The notes beneath the pieces are model-generated. The model ran no database searches. It was not told where the DNA came from and saw only the letters and a program-made list of their open reading frames with translations. Shown in pieces: positions 14,567-23,547 of a DNA stretch of 64,000 nt. Source of the DNA: Streptomyces sp. Ncost-T10-10d (GTDB taxonomy: Bacteria > Actinomycetota > Actinomycetes > Streptomycetales > Streptomycetaceae). The stretch spans positions 48,093 to 112,092 of the forward strand of contig NZ_FMDF01000120.1 in the NCBI RefSeq assembly GCF_900091955.1. The letters are read 5' to 3'. The position numbers and the translations under genes are program-made. Every line of letters begins with the position of its first letter. The stretch's first letter is position 1.

Positions 14567-15811
14567 ATGGCAGCAGATCCGTTCGCCGAACTACTCCGTC
14601 AGCTGCGCCGTAACGCGGACCGATCGCAGGATGAGCAGGCGGATGCGATCAACGCGGCCTCGGGCCGGGCGACGGTAACCCGCCGAGAGGTCAGTCGGTA
14701 CGAGAACGGTGAGAACGTCCCTACGAACCACACACTTGGGCACATTGCTGTGGCCTGCGGCGTCCCGTTGGAGCCGCTCCTGCGGGAGGCCAAGGCCGCC
14801 CGAGCCAGGCGGAGGAAGAAGGACGACGCTGAAGGGGAGGACCTGGACGACGTGAAGCGCCGAACGCTGCTGGGAGGCGCCGTCGTCGGCGCTGCTGCCG
14901 CTGCCGAGCCTTGGGGCCGACTCGCCTACGCGCTCAGCAAGGGAGCCAGGATCGACCCCGAGTCCGCGTCGGTGCTCATCGATCACGCGGCCGAGTTGCA
15001 CGTGGACGAGCTGAGTGAAAGCGCACGCAGTTTGCAGAACCGGGTCGAGTCTCACCTCGACGCGATCACGGCGGCCCTTCCGCGCGCTGGCGGCCACGAG
15101 CGAGCGCTGACCATCGCGGCGGGGGAAACCGCGGCCCTTGCCGGATGGGTCGCCTGGGACCTGGGGGAACACGATAAGGCTGCTGCCTATTACCGGGTGA
15201 CCTCGGAGTGCGCGAAGGAGGCCGGGCACCCGCCCTTGCGCGCCCTGGCGCTTGGCTACGCGAGCTACGGTGCCGCTACCCCGGCTAAGGCGCTGGAGAT
15301 GCTGTCACAGGCGGCTCAGGATGTGCGGGGGCATGGCAACGCGACCGCTGCGGCGTGGGCATTGGGACGGTACGCGGAGGAAGCGGCTCAATTAGCTGAC
15401 GAAGCCGGCGCTCTCCGGGCGTTGGAGCAGGCGAGATTCGCGTATGACTTCGCGGATCACACGAACGAGCAGGCGTGGGTCCGCTTCGTGACGCCGTACC
15501 GGATGGACTCACTGGCGCTTTCGGTATACGGCGAACTCAAGCGCCAAGAACTGACGGTCACAGCCGACTCCGCGGTCGAGCGCCTCGGTGAGGAACTGCC
15601 TGACTCTGGAGTGGTGGTCCTCGGTGACCTGGCGTCGGCACTTCTGCACGGCGGCGACGTAGACCGTGGGGTCTACGTCGCGCGCCAGTTCGCCGCAGCA
15701 GCGGAGTCAAAGCCGAACACCATGGGACGTCAGCGAGCGCAGAGCATCGCTGCCTGGCTCCCCGACACGGAGCGCGACCTGGCCGGCCACTTGCTGGCGT
15801 TCGCGTCGTGA
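14567..15811 (+). CDS. XRE-family transcriptional regulator with C-terminal TPR-like region, 414 aa
   Basis: ATG at 14567 (MAADPFAELLRQLRRNADRS) begins a helix-turn-helix domain (about residues 5-65; RREVSRYENGENVPTNHTLG). A basic linker and the RRTLLGGAVVGAAAAAEPWG segment typical of Streptomyces MmyB/XRE-TPR regulators follow. Residues 150-410 form a helical repeat domain likely to bind a peptide or small ligand. A longer frame from 14525 lacks a better ribosome site. The region 14460-14566 is a purine-rich divergent promoter shared with the broken ATP-binding gene. Such regulators often control a divergent or adjacent small partner. The target is unknown. Confidence 0.75.
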   Translation: MAADPFAELLRQLRRNADRSQDEQADAINAASGRATVTRREVSRYENGENVPTNHTLGHIAVACGVPLEPLLREAKAARARRRKKDDAEGEDLDDVKRRTLLGGAVVGAAAAAEPWGRLAYALSKGARIDPESASVLIDHAAELHVDELSESARSLQNRVESHLDAITAALPRAGGHERALTIAAGETAALAGWVAWDLGEHDKAAAYYRVTSECAKEAGHPPLRALALGYASYGAATPAKALEMLSQAAQDVRGHGNATAAAWALGRYAEEAAQLADEAGALRALEQARFAYDFADHTNEQAWVRFVTPYRMDSLALSVYGELKRQELTVTADSAVERLGEELPDSGVVVLGDLASALLHGGDVDRGVYVARQFAAAAESKPNTMGRQRAQSIAAWLPDTERDLAGHLLAFAS

Positions 15812-15860
15812 GCCATCCGGCGAGCAGGCTCGGTGACGGTGAGACGCCGGGTGGCGTGCC

Positions 15861-16187
15861 CTATTGCGGGTGAGTCTCCTCGACCACCCAGGACAGGTAC
15901 GCCTCCGATCCTCCGGTCACGGGCAGCGTGACCCACTGGGGGACGTCATACGGATGCTTCTCGTGCAGCCACGCCTCCAGTGCCGGGAGACGGTCCGTTG
16001 AAGTCATGTACGAGATCCGCCACTCCTGCGCCGTCTCGACCTTCCCCTTCCACCAGTAGAAGGCGGTGATAGGCGCATCGATGTGAACGCCCGCTGCCAG
16101 CTTGCTCTCGACCGCACCCCGAGCCAGCGCCTTCGCCTGATCCTCGTTGTCACTGGTCGTCTGCGCGATCACAATCTCGTGGGCCAT
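15861..16187 (-). CDS. cutA: CutA divalent-cation tolerance protein, 108 aa
   Basis: The protein is a full-length CutA1. It starts MAHEIVIAQTTSDNEDQAKA, carries the family core VESKLAAGVHIDAPITAFYW and WKGKVETAQEWRISYMTS, and ends LPVTGGSEAYLSWVVEETH. CutA forms a stable trimer with a ferredoxin-like fold and is linked to copper and other divalent-metal tolerance, although its exact role is debated. It is cytoplasmic with no signal peptide. It stands alone, convergent with the XRE regulator gene. It is a common single-copy chromosomal gene, so its presence here suggests that part of this region is ancestral chromosome. Confidence 0.9.
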   Translation of the reverse strand: MAHEIVIAQTTSDNEDQAKALARGAVESKLAAGVHIDAPITAFYWWKGKVETAQEWRISYMTSTDRLPALEAWLHEKHPYDVPQWVTLPVTGGSEAYLSWVVEETHPQ

Positions 16188-16691
16188 GCAACTACCTCTC
16201 CAGCTCGGGTACCGCGACCCTACCCAGCCGTTCAGCGCACGCCGACAGTCGGTGGCTACCGGTCAAGATGGGAGGGACTCACCCACCGGCCCCGATCAGT
16301 GAGTCGGCAGCCCGTCTTCCAGGGTGGCGCGTCGCTTTCGGCAGCTCGGTGAAGGTCCTCTTGTCGACGAGACACGGGCAGCGGCTTCATTACGAAGGCG
16401 CCGGCATGTCTTGCGCCTCAACGCCCCCGTGACAGAAGGGCTCCACGCAGCTGTCGGCATGCATTCGCCAACGGCAGACAAGAAAGAACTCCAAAGGACT
16501 GGAAACCTCCGCCGGGAGCATGTCAACGTACAACGTCCCGGAAAATACCAGTCAGAAGTACCGCCCACACCGGGCTTCTTCTGGTGTCGTCCCTTGCCAG
16601 GAGGTTGGTCTGTCGGATTCCGCTATTTGTTCCGCCCGCTTCCCTTCCCCTGTCCTCTTCGCGTTCGGCGCACTGAGCGCTTGGTCCGGGA
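16188..16691. other. 500-bp stretch without a supported gene
   Basis: One plus-strand frame stays open here, but its product is a patchwork rich in Arg and Pro with no ribosome site, and third-position bias is weak. G+C is lower than in neighbouring genes. I regard it as non-coding or decayed sequence upstream of the integrase module. Confidence 0.4.
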
Positions 16692-16958
16692 ATGGCCGGT
16701 GACTACGGCACCGTGTCCACTGGGCTGGGAGTTTGCGTCTTTGCGGCCGGACTGTTCGGCGAGGATCTACTGCAACGCAGCCATCGTCGCGACCGAGCAA
16801 CGCACCCCGGATCTGCAACTTGGCACGTGGCCCCTGCCATTAGGGCTCCTGAGCATGTCGTAGCGCGAAATCTTGACAGACTCACTGATGAGGGTCTGCT
16901 GGTAATCGTCCCGGACGGCGCGACCCCCGCACTGCGCTCATACCGGTTGGCTTCCTAG
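16692..16958 (+). pseudogene. possible remnant of a winged-helix regulator
   Basis: The last 40 residues of this frame (IRAPEHVVARNLDRLTDEGL then LVIVPDGATPALRSYRLAS) look like the recognition helix and wing of a GntR- or MarR-like DNA-binding domain. The preceding 45 residues are unlike any regulator. The frame has no good ribosome site and codon bias is poor before about 16830. It could be the 3' end of a decayed regulator; alternatively the resemblance is chance. Confidence 0.3.
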
Positions 16959-17014
16959 CTGAGGCCAGCGCGGGGGCATCCGGACTCTGACGATGCGGCA
17001 CGCAACATAGACCA

Positions 17015-17043
17015 CGATCGCCGGTTAGCCAAACCGGCGATCG
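17015..17043. repeat. 12-bp perfect stem-loop upstream of the excisionase
   Basis: CGATCGCCGGTT and AACCGGCGATCG are perfectly complementary and flank the loop AGCCA. It lies 143 bp before the excisionase start and has no T tract. It may end transcription from upstream, protecting the integration genes, or act as a binding site for integrase or a regulator. Confidence 0.5.
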
Positions 17044-17186
17044 TCGCGACCATTGAGGAGTTCGCAGCGGCTGCGCTTGGCGGTGGAGCTGTGCGGATGC
17101 GGTGAACTTCCATGCCAACGCTCAACTGAGTTAGCTCTGTTGCGCCGCCCAGCGTCTGGTGACTCGTTCAAATCTTCAGGGGAAAA

Positions 17187-17384
17187 ATGGCTCGCCCTCC
17201 TGCGCTCAAACTCGCCGAGGTCCTGGCGGAAATCCGAATGAGCCCGTCAGCGTTCTACCGCTTGCGCGCTCGCGGTCAAGCACCCCGAATGATCAAACTT
17301 CCGAATGGTGAACTCCGCTGCCGCCGCGTCGATCTAGACGCGTGGTGGGAAGCGTGTGAGAGGGATACGCCTGAATGGCGATGA
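17187..17384 (+). CDS. xis: excisionase / AlpA-type helix-turn-helix protein, 65 aa
   Basis: The protein has a MerR-like winged helix-turn-helix: LAEVLAEIRMSPSAFYRLRA, then APRMIKLPNGELRCRRVDLD, then AWWEACE. Such small basic proteins direct excision of integrated elements by binding near att and helping the integrase. ATG at 17187 follows a purine-rich site (CAGGGGAAAA). Its 3' end overlaps the integrase gene, the usual xis-int arrangement of actinomycete integrative elements. It could also regulate int transcription. Confidence 0.75.
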   Translation: MARPPALKLAEVLAEIRMSPSAFYRLRARGQAPRMIKLPNGELRCRRVDLDAWWEACERDTPEWR

Positions 17385-18766
17385 GTTACAGAGTTCGATT
17401 TTGGGACACACGCGAGCGGCCAGACCGTCGCAAGGGGTTCGAGGTTCGATGGACGGTCAATGGGCGGGAGAAATCCGAGTCCTTTCTCACGAAGGGGCTT
17501 GCGGAGAGCCGGCGTTCCAAACTCGTGACTGCCGCGCGCGACGGCGAGCCGTTCGACACAAGGACGGGCCTGCCGGCCTCCGAGCTCCGGGCCCTGAAAC
17601 AGCGCACCACCTGGTATGTCCTGGCGCAGGAGTACATCGAGCAGCGTTGGGACCGTACGCCGGGAAATACACGTCGAACGCTTGCCGACGCTCTCGCGAC
17701 CATCACTCCAGCCTTCGTCGAGCCAGAACACATGTCCCGGGCACCTCATGAACTGCGGAGGGCACTGTATTCATGGGCTTTCAACAAAAAAGCCTGGAGG
17801 GAGGATCCGCCCGAGGAGTGGCAGGCAGCACTGGATTGGCTGCAGCGCCATTCGCTGCCCGTGAGCGAGTTGGCGGAGCCCGATGTTCTGCGCCGGGGGC
17901 TCGACGCTCTGTGCCGCAAGGTTGATGGGGCAGCCGCTGCAGCGAAGACGGTGAAGCGCAAGAAAGCTGCCGTCAACGAGGTGTTCGGGGTCGCAGTGGA
18001 ACGTGGGTACTTCACCCAGAACCCGCTGAGCGGCTTGCGGTGGTCTGCGCCGGACGTTGCCGACGAAGTCGATCCGGACTGCGTGCCCAATCCGGCGCAG
18101 GTGGGCCGCCTGCTTGCTGCGGTCAGGGCGCTGCCCGGTCGAGGCCCACACCTGTACGCCTTTTTCGGGTGTATGTACTACGCCGCGATGCGTCCTGCTG
18201 AGGTTATTCACTTGCAGAAGTCTCAGTGCCGACTGCCAGCGAGCGGATGGGGGCTCCTCAACCTGAAGGGCGGGGTGGTCACGGCGGGGAAGGGGTGGAC
18301 GAATGACGGTGCCGTTCACGAGGTCCACTCACTGAAGCGACGGGCGGCCAAGGCGACGAGGCCCGTGCCCATCCCGCCTGTGCTGGTGCGCATGCTGCGC
18401 GAGCACATAGAGAGTTTCGGTGTCGCACCCGATGGACGTCTGTTCCGCAATGCAGCGGGAAACTATGTCGATCCTTCCGCGTACGGCATCACATGGGGAC
18501 GTGCGCGTGAGGCCGAACTGACTCTCGATGAACACGCCCTTGAGCTTGCGAAACGCCCTTACGACCTGCGCCACGCAGGAATCTCATTCTGGCTTGCCTC
18601 CGGTGTCGACCCGGCAGAGTGTGCGCGCCGCGCCGGACAAAGCATCCAGGTTCTCTTCCGCTACTACGCCAAGTTTCTGGCCGAGGCGCGGAACCATGCC
18701 AACAGCCTGATCGAGGAGTCGATGCGAAGGTGGGAGGGGCAGGACGGCAGTGCAGAGGACGCATGA
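17375..18766 (+). CDS. int: tyrosine recombinase / site-specific integrase, about 463 aa
   Basis: A phage-type tyrosine recombinase. It has an N-terminal arm-binding domain, a SAM-like core-binding domain (about 150-215) and a catalytic domain with the first Arg in YYAAMRPAEVIHLQ. The second motif is YDLRHAGISFWLASGV, and the nucleophile Tyr lies in VLFRYYAKFL. Where most relatives have a conserved His (G-H-S), this reads ARRAGQSIQ, a Gln substitution that may weaken catalysis. Two in-frame ATGs (17375, 17381) are possible; the second overlaps the xis stop. The gene sits last in the island, next to a strong terminator and the resident aldehyde dehydrogenase gene. One att site is therefore expected within 18767-18880, although no tRNA gene is visible there. 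Confidence 0.85.
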   Translation: MAMSYRVRFWDTRERPDRRKGFEVRWTVNGREKSESFLTKGLAESRRSKLVTAARDGEPFDTRTGLPASELRALKQRTTWYVLAQEYIEQRWDRTPGNTRRTLADALATITPAFVEPEHMSRAPHELRRALYSWAFNKKAWREDPPEEWQAALDWLQRHSLPVSELAEPDVLRRGLDALCRKVDGAAAAAKTVKRKKAAVNEVFGVAVERGYFTQNPLSGLRWSAPDVADEVDPDCVPNPAQVGRLLAAVRALPGRGPHLYAFFGCMYYAAMRPAEVIHLQKSQCRLPASGWGLLNLKGGVVTAGKGWTNDGAVHEVHSLKRRAAKATRPVPIPPVLVRMLREHIESFGVAPDGRLFRNAAGNYVDPSAYGITWGRAREAELTLDEHALELAKRPYDLRHAGISFWLASGVDPAECARRAGQSIQVLFRYYAKFLAEARNHANSLIEESMRRWEGQDGSAEDA

Positions 18767-18879
18767 ACCGGGCCTTGGCCCGGAAATGCCCCGGAACAGC
18801 TGGTCAGAGGTGGGATAGCAGTGGGACATATCAGGAGTTACTCTGCACTTCACCCCGTGGCTTAGATGCACGCAGGGAA

Positions 18880-18921
18880 GGGCGCCTGTCAGGTGAAATG
18901 CCTGGTCAGGCGCCCTTTTTT
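18880..18921. terminator. strong Rho-independent terminator between convergent genes
   Basis: GGGCGCCTG (18880-18888) pairs with CAGGCGCCC (18907-18915), with a smaller CAGG/CCTG pairing inside, and six T residues follow. It can stop integrase transcription on the plus strand. The hairpin also lies just beyond the aldehyde dehydrogenase stop on the minus strand. It marks the border between the accessory island and chromosomal genes. Confidence 0.85.
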
Positions 18922-18926
18922 CGCGT

Positions 18927-20450
18927 CTAGAAGAAGCCCAGCTTCTTCGGCGAGTACGACACCAGAAGGTTCTTCGTCTGCTGGTAGTGCTCCAGCATCA
19001 TCTTGTGGTTCTCGCGGCCGATCCCCGACTGCTTGTAGCCGCCGAAGGCCGCATGGGCCGGGTACGCGTGGTAGCAGTTCGTCCAGACCCTGCCTGCCTG
19101 GATGGCGCGGCCCGCGCGGTACGCGGTGTTGATGTCGCGGGTCCATACGCCCGCCCCGAGGCCGTACAGCGTGTCGTTCGCCGTTCCGATCGCATCGTCG
19201 AAGTCGGAGAAGGACGTGACCGCCACGACCGGGCCGAAGATCTCCTCCTGGAAGACCCGCATGCGGTTGTCGCCCTCGAAGATGGTCGGCTGGACGTAGT
19301 AGCCACCCGCCAACTCCCCGTCGTACTCGATCCTCTGACCGCCCGTGAGGACTTTCGCGCCCTCCTGCTGGCCGATGTCCAGGTACGAAAGGATCTTCTG
19401 CAACTGGTCGTTGGAGGCCTGGGCGCCGATCATGGTGTCCGTGTCCAGCGGGTGCCCGGGCACGATCTTTTCGGTGCGGGCGATGCCCGCCTCCAGGAAT
19501 TCGCTGTAGTGCCCGCGCTGGATCAGTGCGCGCGACGGACAGGTGCAGACCTCGCCCTGGTTGAGGGCGAACATGGTGAAGCCTTCGAGGGCCTTGTCAC
19601 GGAAGTCGTCGTCCGCTTCCCACACGTCGTCGAAGAAGATGTTGGGCGACTTGCCGCCCAGCTCGAGCGTCACCGGCTTGATGTTCTCGGAGGCGTACTG
19701 CATGATCAGCCGCCCCGTGGTGGTCTCACCGGTGAAGGCGATCTTCGCGACACGGGGGCTGGAGGCGAGGGGTTTGCCGGCCTCCGCGCCGAAGCCGTTG
19801 ACGATGTTGACGACGCCGGGCGGAAGGAGGTCGGCCACCAGCTTCAGCCATACGTGGATGGAGGCCGGGGTCTGTTCGGCCGGTTTGAGGACCACTGTGT
19901 TGCCCGCCGCAAGCGCCGGGGCCAGTTTCCAGGTCGCCATCAGGATGGGGAAGTTCCACGGAATGATCTGCGCGACGACGCCCAGCGGTTCGTGGAAGTG
20001 GTACGCGATCGTGTCGTCGTCGATCTCGCTGAGCGATCCTTCCTGGGCGCGCAGCGCACCGGCGAAGTAGCGGAAGTGGTCGATGGCCAGGGGGATGTCG
20101 GCGGCCAGGGTCTCGCGTACCGGCTTGCCGTTGTCCCAGCTTTCGGCGACCGCCAATTCCTGCTGGTGCGCCTCCATCCGGTCGGCGATCCTGTTGAGGA
20201 CCGAGGCGCGGTCGCCTGCCGCGGTGGCTCCCCACGCGGGCGCCGCGGCGTGTGCCGCGTCGAGGGCCCGTTCGACGTCCTCGGCAGTGCCGCGGGCGAT
20301 CTCGGTGAAGGGACGGCCGTTGACGGGGCTGGGGTTCTCGAAGTACTGGCCACGGGCGGGCGGGACGTACGCGCCGCCGATCCAGTGGTCGTAGCGGGAC
20401 TCGTACGAGACGATGGCGCCCTCGGTGCCCGGCGCAGCGTAACGGGTCAT
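18927..20450 (-). CDS. exaC: aldehyde dehydrogenase (ExaC/AcoD-like), 507 aa
   Basis: A full-length NAD-dependent aldehyde dehydrogenase, probably acting on acetaldehyde or similar short aldehydes. It shows PLGVVAQIIPWNFPILMATW for cofactor binding, TLELGGKSPNIFFDD with the general-base Glu (about 265), and LNQGEVCTCPSR with the nucleophilic Cys (about 300). ATG 20450 is preceded by GGGAGG. Upstream on the same strand is a GAF-domain regulator gene, a recurrent pairing in Streptomyces in which the regulator senses the aldehyde or alcohol. That regulator appears frameshifted here, so expression may be altered. Substrate is inferred from family resemblance. Confidence 0.85.
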   Translation of the reverse strand: MTRYAAPGTEGAIVSYESRYDHWIGGAYVPPARGQYFENPSPVNGRPFTEIARGTAEDVERALDAAHAAAPAWGATAAGDRASVLNRIADRMEAHQQELAVAESWDNGKPVRETLAADIPLAIDHFRYFAGALRAQEGSLSEIDDDTIAYHFHEPLGVVAQIIPWNFPILMATWKLAPALAAGNTVVLKPAEQTPASIHVWLKLVADLLPPGVVNIVNGFGAEAGKPLASSPRVAKIAFTGETTTGRLIMQYASENIKPVTLELGGKSPNIFFDDVWEADDDFRDKALEGFTMFALNQGEVCTCPSRALIQRGHYSEFLEAGIARTEKIVPGHPLDTDTMIGAQASNDQLQKILSYLDIGQQEGAKVLTGGQRIEYDGELAGGYYVQPTIFEGDNRMRVFQEEIFGPVVAVTSFSDFDDAIGTANDTLYGLGAGVWTRDINTAYRAGRAIQAGRVWTNCYHAYPAHAAFGGYKQSGIGRENHKMMLEHYQQTKNLLVSYSPKKLGFF

Positions 20451-20555
20451 CTCTGTGGCCTCCCGGATCCGGTGCCGCCCGCCGTTGGACGGCCCTCGGC
20501 GTGAGGGTAGGCAGCGCGACGTTGCAACCCCGTTGCGTGGGCGGCGGGGGAGCGG

Positions 20556-21807
20556 CTACCGCTGCTCGGCGTCCAGCGCCCGGGCCCTGGCGAGGAGTGC
20601 CGGCCGCTGTCCCGCGGGTACGGCCGCGGCGAACGCCTGCCAGACCGGGAGATCGTCCTCGCCCCATGGGCTGTACGCCCAGTCGGCCAGCAGCCCCGGG
20701 TCACCGCGAGCGATGAGTGCTGCCCGCAGCTGCTCGTCGACCCGGCGCCGCAGACGGACGACGGATGGTGCCCGCGAGCCCGGGAGCAGCGGACCCGCGT
20801 AGGCGCTGAGCGCCGCTGCCACCGCTCCGGATGCCAGTCTGCGCGCCACCGTGTCGAAATCGGCGTCGACCGGCGCGGCAAGACGGTAGGGGCGGGAAAG
20901 GAGGAGTTCGGGGCCGAGCAGTCGTCGCAGTCGCGAGAGTTCGGCCCGCAGCGTTACCGGGGTCACCGACTCGTCCTCGTACAGCTCGACAAGGAGTTCG
21001 TCGCCGCCGAGGCCCTCGGGGTGGCGGGCCAGCGTCACCAGGATCTCGCTGTGCCGCCTGCTGAGCGGGATCTTGCGGCCTCCCGCGACGAGCAGGGCCT
21101 CGTCCCGGCCGAGCGCACTGAGCTGTACGGTCTCCCCGGCCGGCGAGGGCGCGAGGAGTGCGAGCTGCGCCTCGGCGGCGCGTGCCACCGCCTGTACGAA
21201 CGCCAGGCTGTGCGGATGTGCGAGCCGGTCCCCACCAGTGATGTCCACGGCGCCCAGGACCCGTCCCGTGTGCGGGTCGTGGAGCGGCGCCGCCGCGCAC
21301 GTCCACTGCTGGACCGGCCGCAGGAAATGCTCGGCGGCGAAGACCTGCACCGGCCGGTCCACGGCGATGGCCGTGCCCGGAGCGTTCGTCCCGGCCACGG
21401 ACTCGGCCCAGCGGGCACCCTCCACGAAGTTCATCCGGCCCGCGGCCCGTCGGGTCAACGCGTGTCCTTCGACCCACAGCAGTCTGCCGTGCGCGTCGCA
21501 CACCGCGAGAAGATGTTCGCCGTCCGTCGCGTACGCGCTCATCAGCTCACGGATCAGCGGCATGGCGGGGGCCAGGGGGATGCCCGTCCCGGTACGGCCC
21601 GAGGTCGTCCGCGCCGAGCTCGACCAGGGCCGCACCATCCGGGCTGACCCTGGCCCGGGCCGAGCGCCGCCACGACTCACCGACCACCTGACGCACCGGT
21701 CGCTCCAGCCGTCCGGCCGTGGTGAAAACCTCGTGTGCGTGCCGCAGTTGGCCGAGCCGTTCACCGGGGTCCGTATCGGCTGCCAGGGCCACCCAGGGAT
21801 CCGTCAA
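20556..21807 (-). pseudogene. GAF-domain transcriptional regulator with a single-base frameshift
   Basis: Two overlapping frames form one gene. The 5' part, from TTG 21807 behind GGGAGGGTGAG, reads DPWVALAADTDPGERLGQLR to LGADDLGPYRDGHP. The 3' part continues PLAPAMPLIRELMSAYATDG with a GAF domain (LLAVCDAHGRLLWVEGHALT to LGAVDITGGDR) and a C-terminal winged-helix-like region (IPLSRRHSEILVTLARHPEG). The frames meet in a run of five G at 21575-21579 (plus strand), where removing one base restores a continuous protein of about 416 residues. It resembles AcoR-like activators of aldehyde dehydrogenase genes and lies directly upstream of one. Sequencing error and real mutation are both possible. 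Confidence 0.75.
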
Positions 21808-21912
21808 CTCACCCTCCCGTTCAGGGGCGTCGTGCACACCCCATCGTGGCCGCAGTCGACGTCTGCGACAACCACGGTGCGGAGAGCAATCGGACGCGGT
21901 GGCGAAGGTGCG

Positions 21913-22506
21913 TCAGCCGGTTCCGTAGAGATTGACGAGACGGATGTAGCGCACCCAGTCCCAGTTCGGGCCGGGATCGGTGTGGTCGGTGCCCGGGACC
22001 TGGGCATGGCCGAGGATGTGCGCGCGGTCCTTGGGGATGCTGTAACGGTCGCAGACCGAGGCGGTGAGCAGTGCCGACTTCTCGTACATGGCGTTGGTGA
22101 AGTACGAGGGCTGGTCCACCCAGCCCTCGTGCTCGATGCCGATGCTTCGCGTGTTGTAGTCCCAGTTGCCCGCATGCCAGGCGATGTTCTGCTCCCGGAC
22201 GCACTGGGCGACATAGCCGTCCGCCGAGCGCACCACATAGTGCGCGGAGACCTGTTTCGCCGGATTCTGGAAGATCCCGATCGTGTTCGGGAACGTCTCC
22301 TGGGTGACATGGATGATCACGTACTGGATGGGATAGGCCGAAGGGCGGTTCGACGCGGTGCAGTTGGACGTGGACGCGGGTGTCCAGTGGGCGAGCGGGT
22401 AGTCGGTGTCGCCTGCAGCCGTGGAAGCCGCGGCGTGGGCGGAGGCCGGGATCAGCGCGGCGGCCGCCGTCGCGGCGGCGCCCTGAAGGATCCTTCTGCG
22501 GTGCAT
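21913..22506 (-). CDS. secreted N-acetylmuramoyl-L-alanine amidase (Amidase_2), 197 aa
   Basis: The N-terminus MHRRRILQGAAATAAAALIP ending ASAHA is a Tat-type signal peptide. The mature domain has the T7-lysozyme/AmpD zinc amidase pattern: YVIIHVTQ with the first His, RSIGIEHEGW, and HILGHAQVPGTDHTDPGPNW with the other ligands. It should cleave the bond between MurNAc and L-alanine in peptidoglycan outside the membrane. ATG 22506 has AGGAG at proper spacing; the GTG at 22512 is too close to it. The gene is followed by a GAF regulator and preceded by an amidase/permease operon on the same strand, with no obvious functional link. Confidence 0.85.
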   Translation of the reverse strand: MHRRRILQGAAATAAAALIPASAHAAASTAAGDTDYPLAHWTPASTSNCTASNRPSAYPIQYVIIHVTQETFPNTIGIFQNPAKQVSAHYVVRSADGYVAQCVREQNIAWHAGNWDYNTRSIGIEHEGWVDQPSYFTNAMYEKSALLTASVCDRYSIPKDRAHILGHAQVPGTDHTDPGPNWDWVRYIRLVNLYGTG

Positions 22507-22530
22507 GAACACTCCTGTGGGGGAAGAGGG

Positions 22531-23547
22531 TCAGAGGCTGGACAGCAGTGTCGCAGTCTCCCGCAGATGACGGTGGAGTCCGCGATGGGGATCGCCTGCG
22601 GGCAGCCACTCCTTGCGGATCTTCGCCACACAGGTGTAGTTGGTGTCGCATACATTGGCCAACGGCGCCTCACCGGCCTGGCTGACCAGCTGATAGGCAT
22701 CGAGTTCGGACAGGCCGTAGTCGCGGGCCAGCCACTGCACCAGGTCCAACTGTGAGATACGGAAGGCGTCTTCGAGCGGACGGGCGGATCCGGTCGACAT
22801 CAGATGGGTGTCGGACTCGATCCGCGGCCACGGTGTCATGACGCCCTTCAGCAGCTCGACCAGAACCACCGTGTTCATCGCGCATTCCACGGCGACCCCG
22901 CAGGTCTCGCCCTCGCCCTGACGGGCATGACCGTCCCCGAGGCTCAGCAGTGCACCCTCGACATTGACGCCCAGATAACAGGTGACACCGGCCCTCATCT
23001 CGGGTGTGTCCATGTTCCCGCCGTGCGCGTCGGGCACCAGCGCGGACCGCACCTCCAGATTGGCCGGCGCCACCCCGACCGTGCCGTGCATCGGATCCAT
23101 CGGCAGCTCCACCTGGATGTCACTGTCCCTGGCGCTGAACAGACACGTGCGGCGCGCCCGGTCGAGCTGCCACATCCACACCACCTCGGGCAGCGGAGCC
23201 TGCAGTGACGCCGTGGTGTGCGTGGAGGTGAGGGCGCCGAAGAGAGGCACGGTCGTCGAGGCGGCCCAGTCCCTGGCCGGTTCGACGGACACGAAATGCA
23301 CCGCGACCGTGTCGCCGGGTTCCGCACCCACCACATGGAAGGGACCGGTCTGCGGGTTGAGGAAGGGGAATTCGCAGACCGCGGAGACCAGATCCTTCTC
23401 GGAGCGCACCCGGCCGGCGAAGCAGTCCTCCGTGTACACATCGAGGAACGTCCCCGGCTCGATACGGGCGACCGGCTCCGCTCCACCGAAGGTCCAGGCG
23501 TACTCGCCCTCCTTGGGGCGGACGGTCAGGATTCGGGGGTCGTTCAT
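22531..23547 (-). CDS. acetamidase/formamidase family protein, 338 aa
   Basis: FmdA_AmdA family, hydrolysing short-chain amides to ammonia and the acid. Characteristic segments are FHVVGAEPGDTVAVHFVSVE, GAEPVARIEPGTFLDVYTED, MDPMHGTVGVAPANLEVRS and LGDGHARQGEGETCGVAVEC, with the His, Asp and Glu residues expected at the metal centre. It is cytoplasmic. The start overlaps the stop of the upstream permease gene by four bases (ATGA), so import and hydrolysis are coupled. The length is close to the family's shorter bacterial members. Substrate preference cannot be read from sequence. Confidence 0.85.
   Translation of the reverse strand: MNDPRILTVRPKEGEYAWTFGGAEPVARIEPGTFLDVYTEDCFAGRVRSEKDLVSAVCEFPFLNPQTGPFHVVGAEPGDTVAVHFVSVEPARDWAASTTVPLFGALTSTHTTASLQAPLPEVVWMWQLDRARRTCLFSARDSDIQVELPMDPMHGTVGVAPANLEVRSALVPDAHGGNMDTPEMRAGVTCYLGVNVEGALLSLGDGHARQGEGETCGVAVECAMNTVVLVELLKGVMTPWPRIESDTHLMSTGSARPLEDAFRISQLDLVQWLARDYGLSELDAYQLVSQAGEAPLANVCDTNYTCVAKIRKEWLPAGDPHRGLHRHLRETATLLSSL

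Noticed and set aside
16324..16863. 179-codon plus-strand frame before the integrase module
   Set aside because: No ribosome site, weak codon bias and a patchwork composition; only the last part of a different frame looks like a DNA-binding remnant.
18767..18880. tRNA gene as attachment site next to the integrase
   Set aside because: No acceptor stem, T-loop GTTCGA-type sequence or CCA-like end is visible between the integrase gene and the terminator.
18987..20504. 505-codon plus-strand frame opposite the aldehyde dehydrogenase gene
   Set aside because: The minus strand encodes a textbook dehydrogenase with catalytic Glu and Cys; the plus-strand product is low-complexity Arg/Val/Gly.
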